13,890 nucleotides of DNA from NCBI GenBank assembly GCA_035628505.1, contig DASPJR010000075.1:1-13890 (forward strand), in the 5' to 3' direction. Origin of the DNA: DASPJR01 sp035628505. Its GTDB lineage: Bacteria > Planctomycetota > SZUA-567 > H5-PLA8. Position numbers and translations under genes: made by a program. Positions 12,656-13,890 of the stretch are shown piece by piece. The notes beneath the pieces were generated by a model. It worked only from the letters and a program-made list of their open reading frames with translations, was not told the origin of the DNA and did not search any database. The first letter of the stretch is position 1; every line of letters starts with the position of its first letter.

Positions 12656-13890
12656 TTATGCAATGATCTCTTTGACCACATGTCCGGCCACGTCGGTCAG
12701 GCGGAAGTTGCGGCCGTTGAAGCGGTACGTGAGGCGCTCGTGATCGATGCCCATGAGATGCAGAATCGTTGCGTGCAGGTCGTTGATGCTGACCTTGTTC
12801 ACCGCCGCCTTGTGTCCGATCTCGTCGGTCTCGCCGTAGTGTGTTCCGCCCTTCACGCCGCCGCCCGCAAACCAGGTCGTGAACGCGTGCGGGTTGTGAT
12901 CGCGGCCGGGCTTGGCGCCTTTTTGAGAGATCGGGAGTCGGCCGAATTCACCCGCGCAAATCACCAGAGTTGAATCAAGCAGCCCGCGCTGCTTCAGGTC
13001 AGTCAGCAGAGCTCCGATCGGAATATCTGTCTCTTCAGCGAACTGGCGGTGATTTCCCCCAATGTCGATGTGTCCGTCCCAGCTGCGTTCGTTTTCCATG
13101 CCGCCGCTGTAGATCTGTACGAAGCGCACACCGCGCTCAACGAGGCGACGTGCCATCAAAACCTGCTTGGCAAAATGCGCGCACTTCTTGTTGTCGATGC
13201 CGTAGAGCTTCTTGATGTCATCCGGTTCTTTGTCGATGTTCAGCGCTTCCGGCGCGTCGGTCTGCATGCGGTACGCGAGCTCGAAGCTTTCAATGCGCGC
13301 TGCCAAGTCGGCCTCGGCGGCGTTCTGCTGATAATGGCGCTTGTTCAAACGGCTGAGCAGATCCAGCTGCGCGCGCTGCTGCGCTTCACTCAGCTCGCCG
13401 GGGCGGACAAGATTGTCGATCGGCGCGCCCTGCGCATTCAGTGCCGTGCCCTGAAAGATTCCGGGCAGGAATCCGGCGCCCCAGTTCTGCGCGTGACCCT
13501 TCGGCAGGCCGCGGTTGAGCGTGTCATACATCACCACGAAGCCGGGAAGATTCTGGTTTTCGGTTCCGAGTCCGTACGTCAGCCATGCGCCCAGGCACGG
13601 GAAACCCATGCGGCTCATGCCGGTGTTCGCCTGGAAAAGGGCGGGGGAGTGATTGTTCGTCTCGGTGTGGCACGAATGTAGAAACGCCATGTCGTCGACG
13701 TGCTGCGCGATATTCGGGAAAATCTCAGAGACCCACGTGCCGCTCTTACCGTGCTGCGCAAACTTGAACGGCGACTTCATCAGCGGGCCGACCTGGTCGG
13801 TGAAGAATCCGGTGTTCTTGTCGAAGCCTTTGAGCTCCTTACCGTCGGCCTTTTCGAGCTCCGGCTTGTAGTCCCACGTGTCCACCTGGC
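12656..13890 (-). CDS. DUF1501 family protein, truncated at the right window edge
   Basis: Over 410 residues are visible; the frame is open to the window edge, and the first visible codons (QVDTWDYKPELEKADG) match the usual DUF1501 block that follows a GGPSQVDTWD-type motif, so the start, normally with a Tat-type signal, lies outside. DUF1501 proteins are secreted, sulfatase-like members of the alkaline-phosphatase-like fold, abundant in Planctomycetes, Verrucomicrobia and some Acidobacteria, often next to DUF1549/DUF1553 cytochrome-type genes. Family features seen here: HSCHTETNNHSPALFQANTG, RLVERGVRFVQIYSGG, NERSWDGHIDIGGNHRQFAE, LVICAGEFGRLPISQKG, GRDHNPHAFTTWFAGGGVKGG and the end YRFNGRNFRLTDVAGHVVKE. 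The family is secure; its reaction is not established. Confidence 0.93.
   Translation of the reverse strand, partial: QVDTWDYKPELEKADGKELKGFDKNTGFFTDQVGPLMKSPFKFAQHGKSGTWVSEIFPNIAQHVDDMAFLHSCHTETNNHSPALFQANTGMSRMGFPCLGAWLTYGLGTENQNLPGFVVMYDTLNRGLPKGHAQNWGAGFLPGIFQGTALNAQGAPIDNLVRPGELSEAQQRAQLDLLSRLNKRHYQQNAAEADLAARIESFELAYRMQTDAPEALNIDKEPDDIKKLYGIDNKKCAHFAKQVLMARRLVERGVRFVQIYSGGMENERSWDGHIDIGGNHRQFAEETDIPIGALLTDLKQRGLLDSTLVICAGEFGRLPISQKGAKPGRDHNPHAFTTWFAGGGVKGGTHYGETDEIGHKAAVNKVSINDLHATILHLMGIDHERLTYRFNGRNFRLTDVAGHVVKEIIA

Overview
The window is chromosomal DNA from a G+C-rich bacterium (most genes look close to 57-60% G+C). The gene families point loosely to Acidobacteriota or to the Planctomycetes/Verrucomicrobia group: a DUF1501 protein, a DUF4954 beta-helix protein, paired HEAT-repeat proteins with a Gln-rich linker and a conserved tail, a matrixin-PKD protein, and a TAGCGCAGGC-type intergenic palindrome. 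This placement rests on remembered family distributions, not on a marker gene. No phage, IS element, CRISPR array, tRNA or rRNA was seen.

Layout. 1-441 is the 3' end of ppdK, carrying an unusual Lys/Ala-rich tail, followed by a strong terminator. 608-1262 is a two-gene toxin-antitoxin-like module (RHH-like antitoxin plus PIN-domain toxin) of visibly lower G+C, probably acquired. It converges on a small pterin-carbinolamine dehydratase gene (1267-1557, minus). Then comes a run of minus-strand genes: a membrane-tethered matrixin metalloprotease with a PKD domain (1684-3870), a small membrane protein (4183-4596), a DUF4954 left-handed beta-helix protein (4638-6611), and two paralogous secreted HEAT-repeat proteins (6747-8042 and 8282-9505). 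The second HEAT gene is split by an in-frame TGA. After a 719-base intergenic region holding a palindromic repeat and a structured leader, leuA (10225-11817, plus) is followed by a strong terminator, then a zinc-ribbon/two-TM/PH-like membrane protein (11945-12628, plus). A DUF1501 gene (minus) runs off the right edge.

The genes do not form one pathway. The likely functional units are the toxin-antitoxin pair, the DUF4954 plus membrane protein pair (23-41 bases apart, same strand), and the HEAT paralogue pair. Central metabolism is represented by ppdK and leuA.

The observations most worth checking are: (a) the in-frame TGA in the second HEAT paralogue, with an intact conserved tail downstream and an 8-bp hairpin starting 14 nt after the TGA; (b) the leuA leader, with a 25-codon ORF and three segments able to form mutually exclusive hairpins; (c) the histone-H1-like tail on PPDK.
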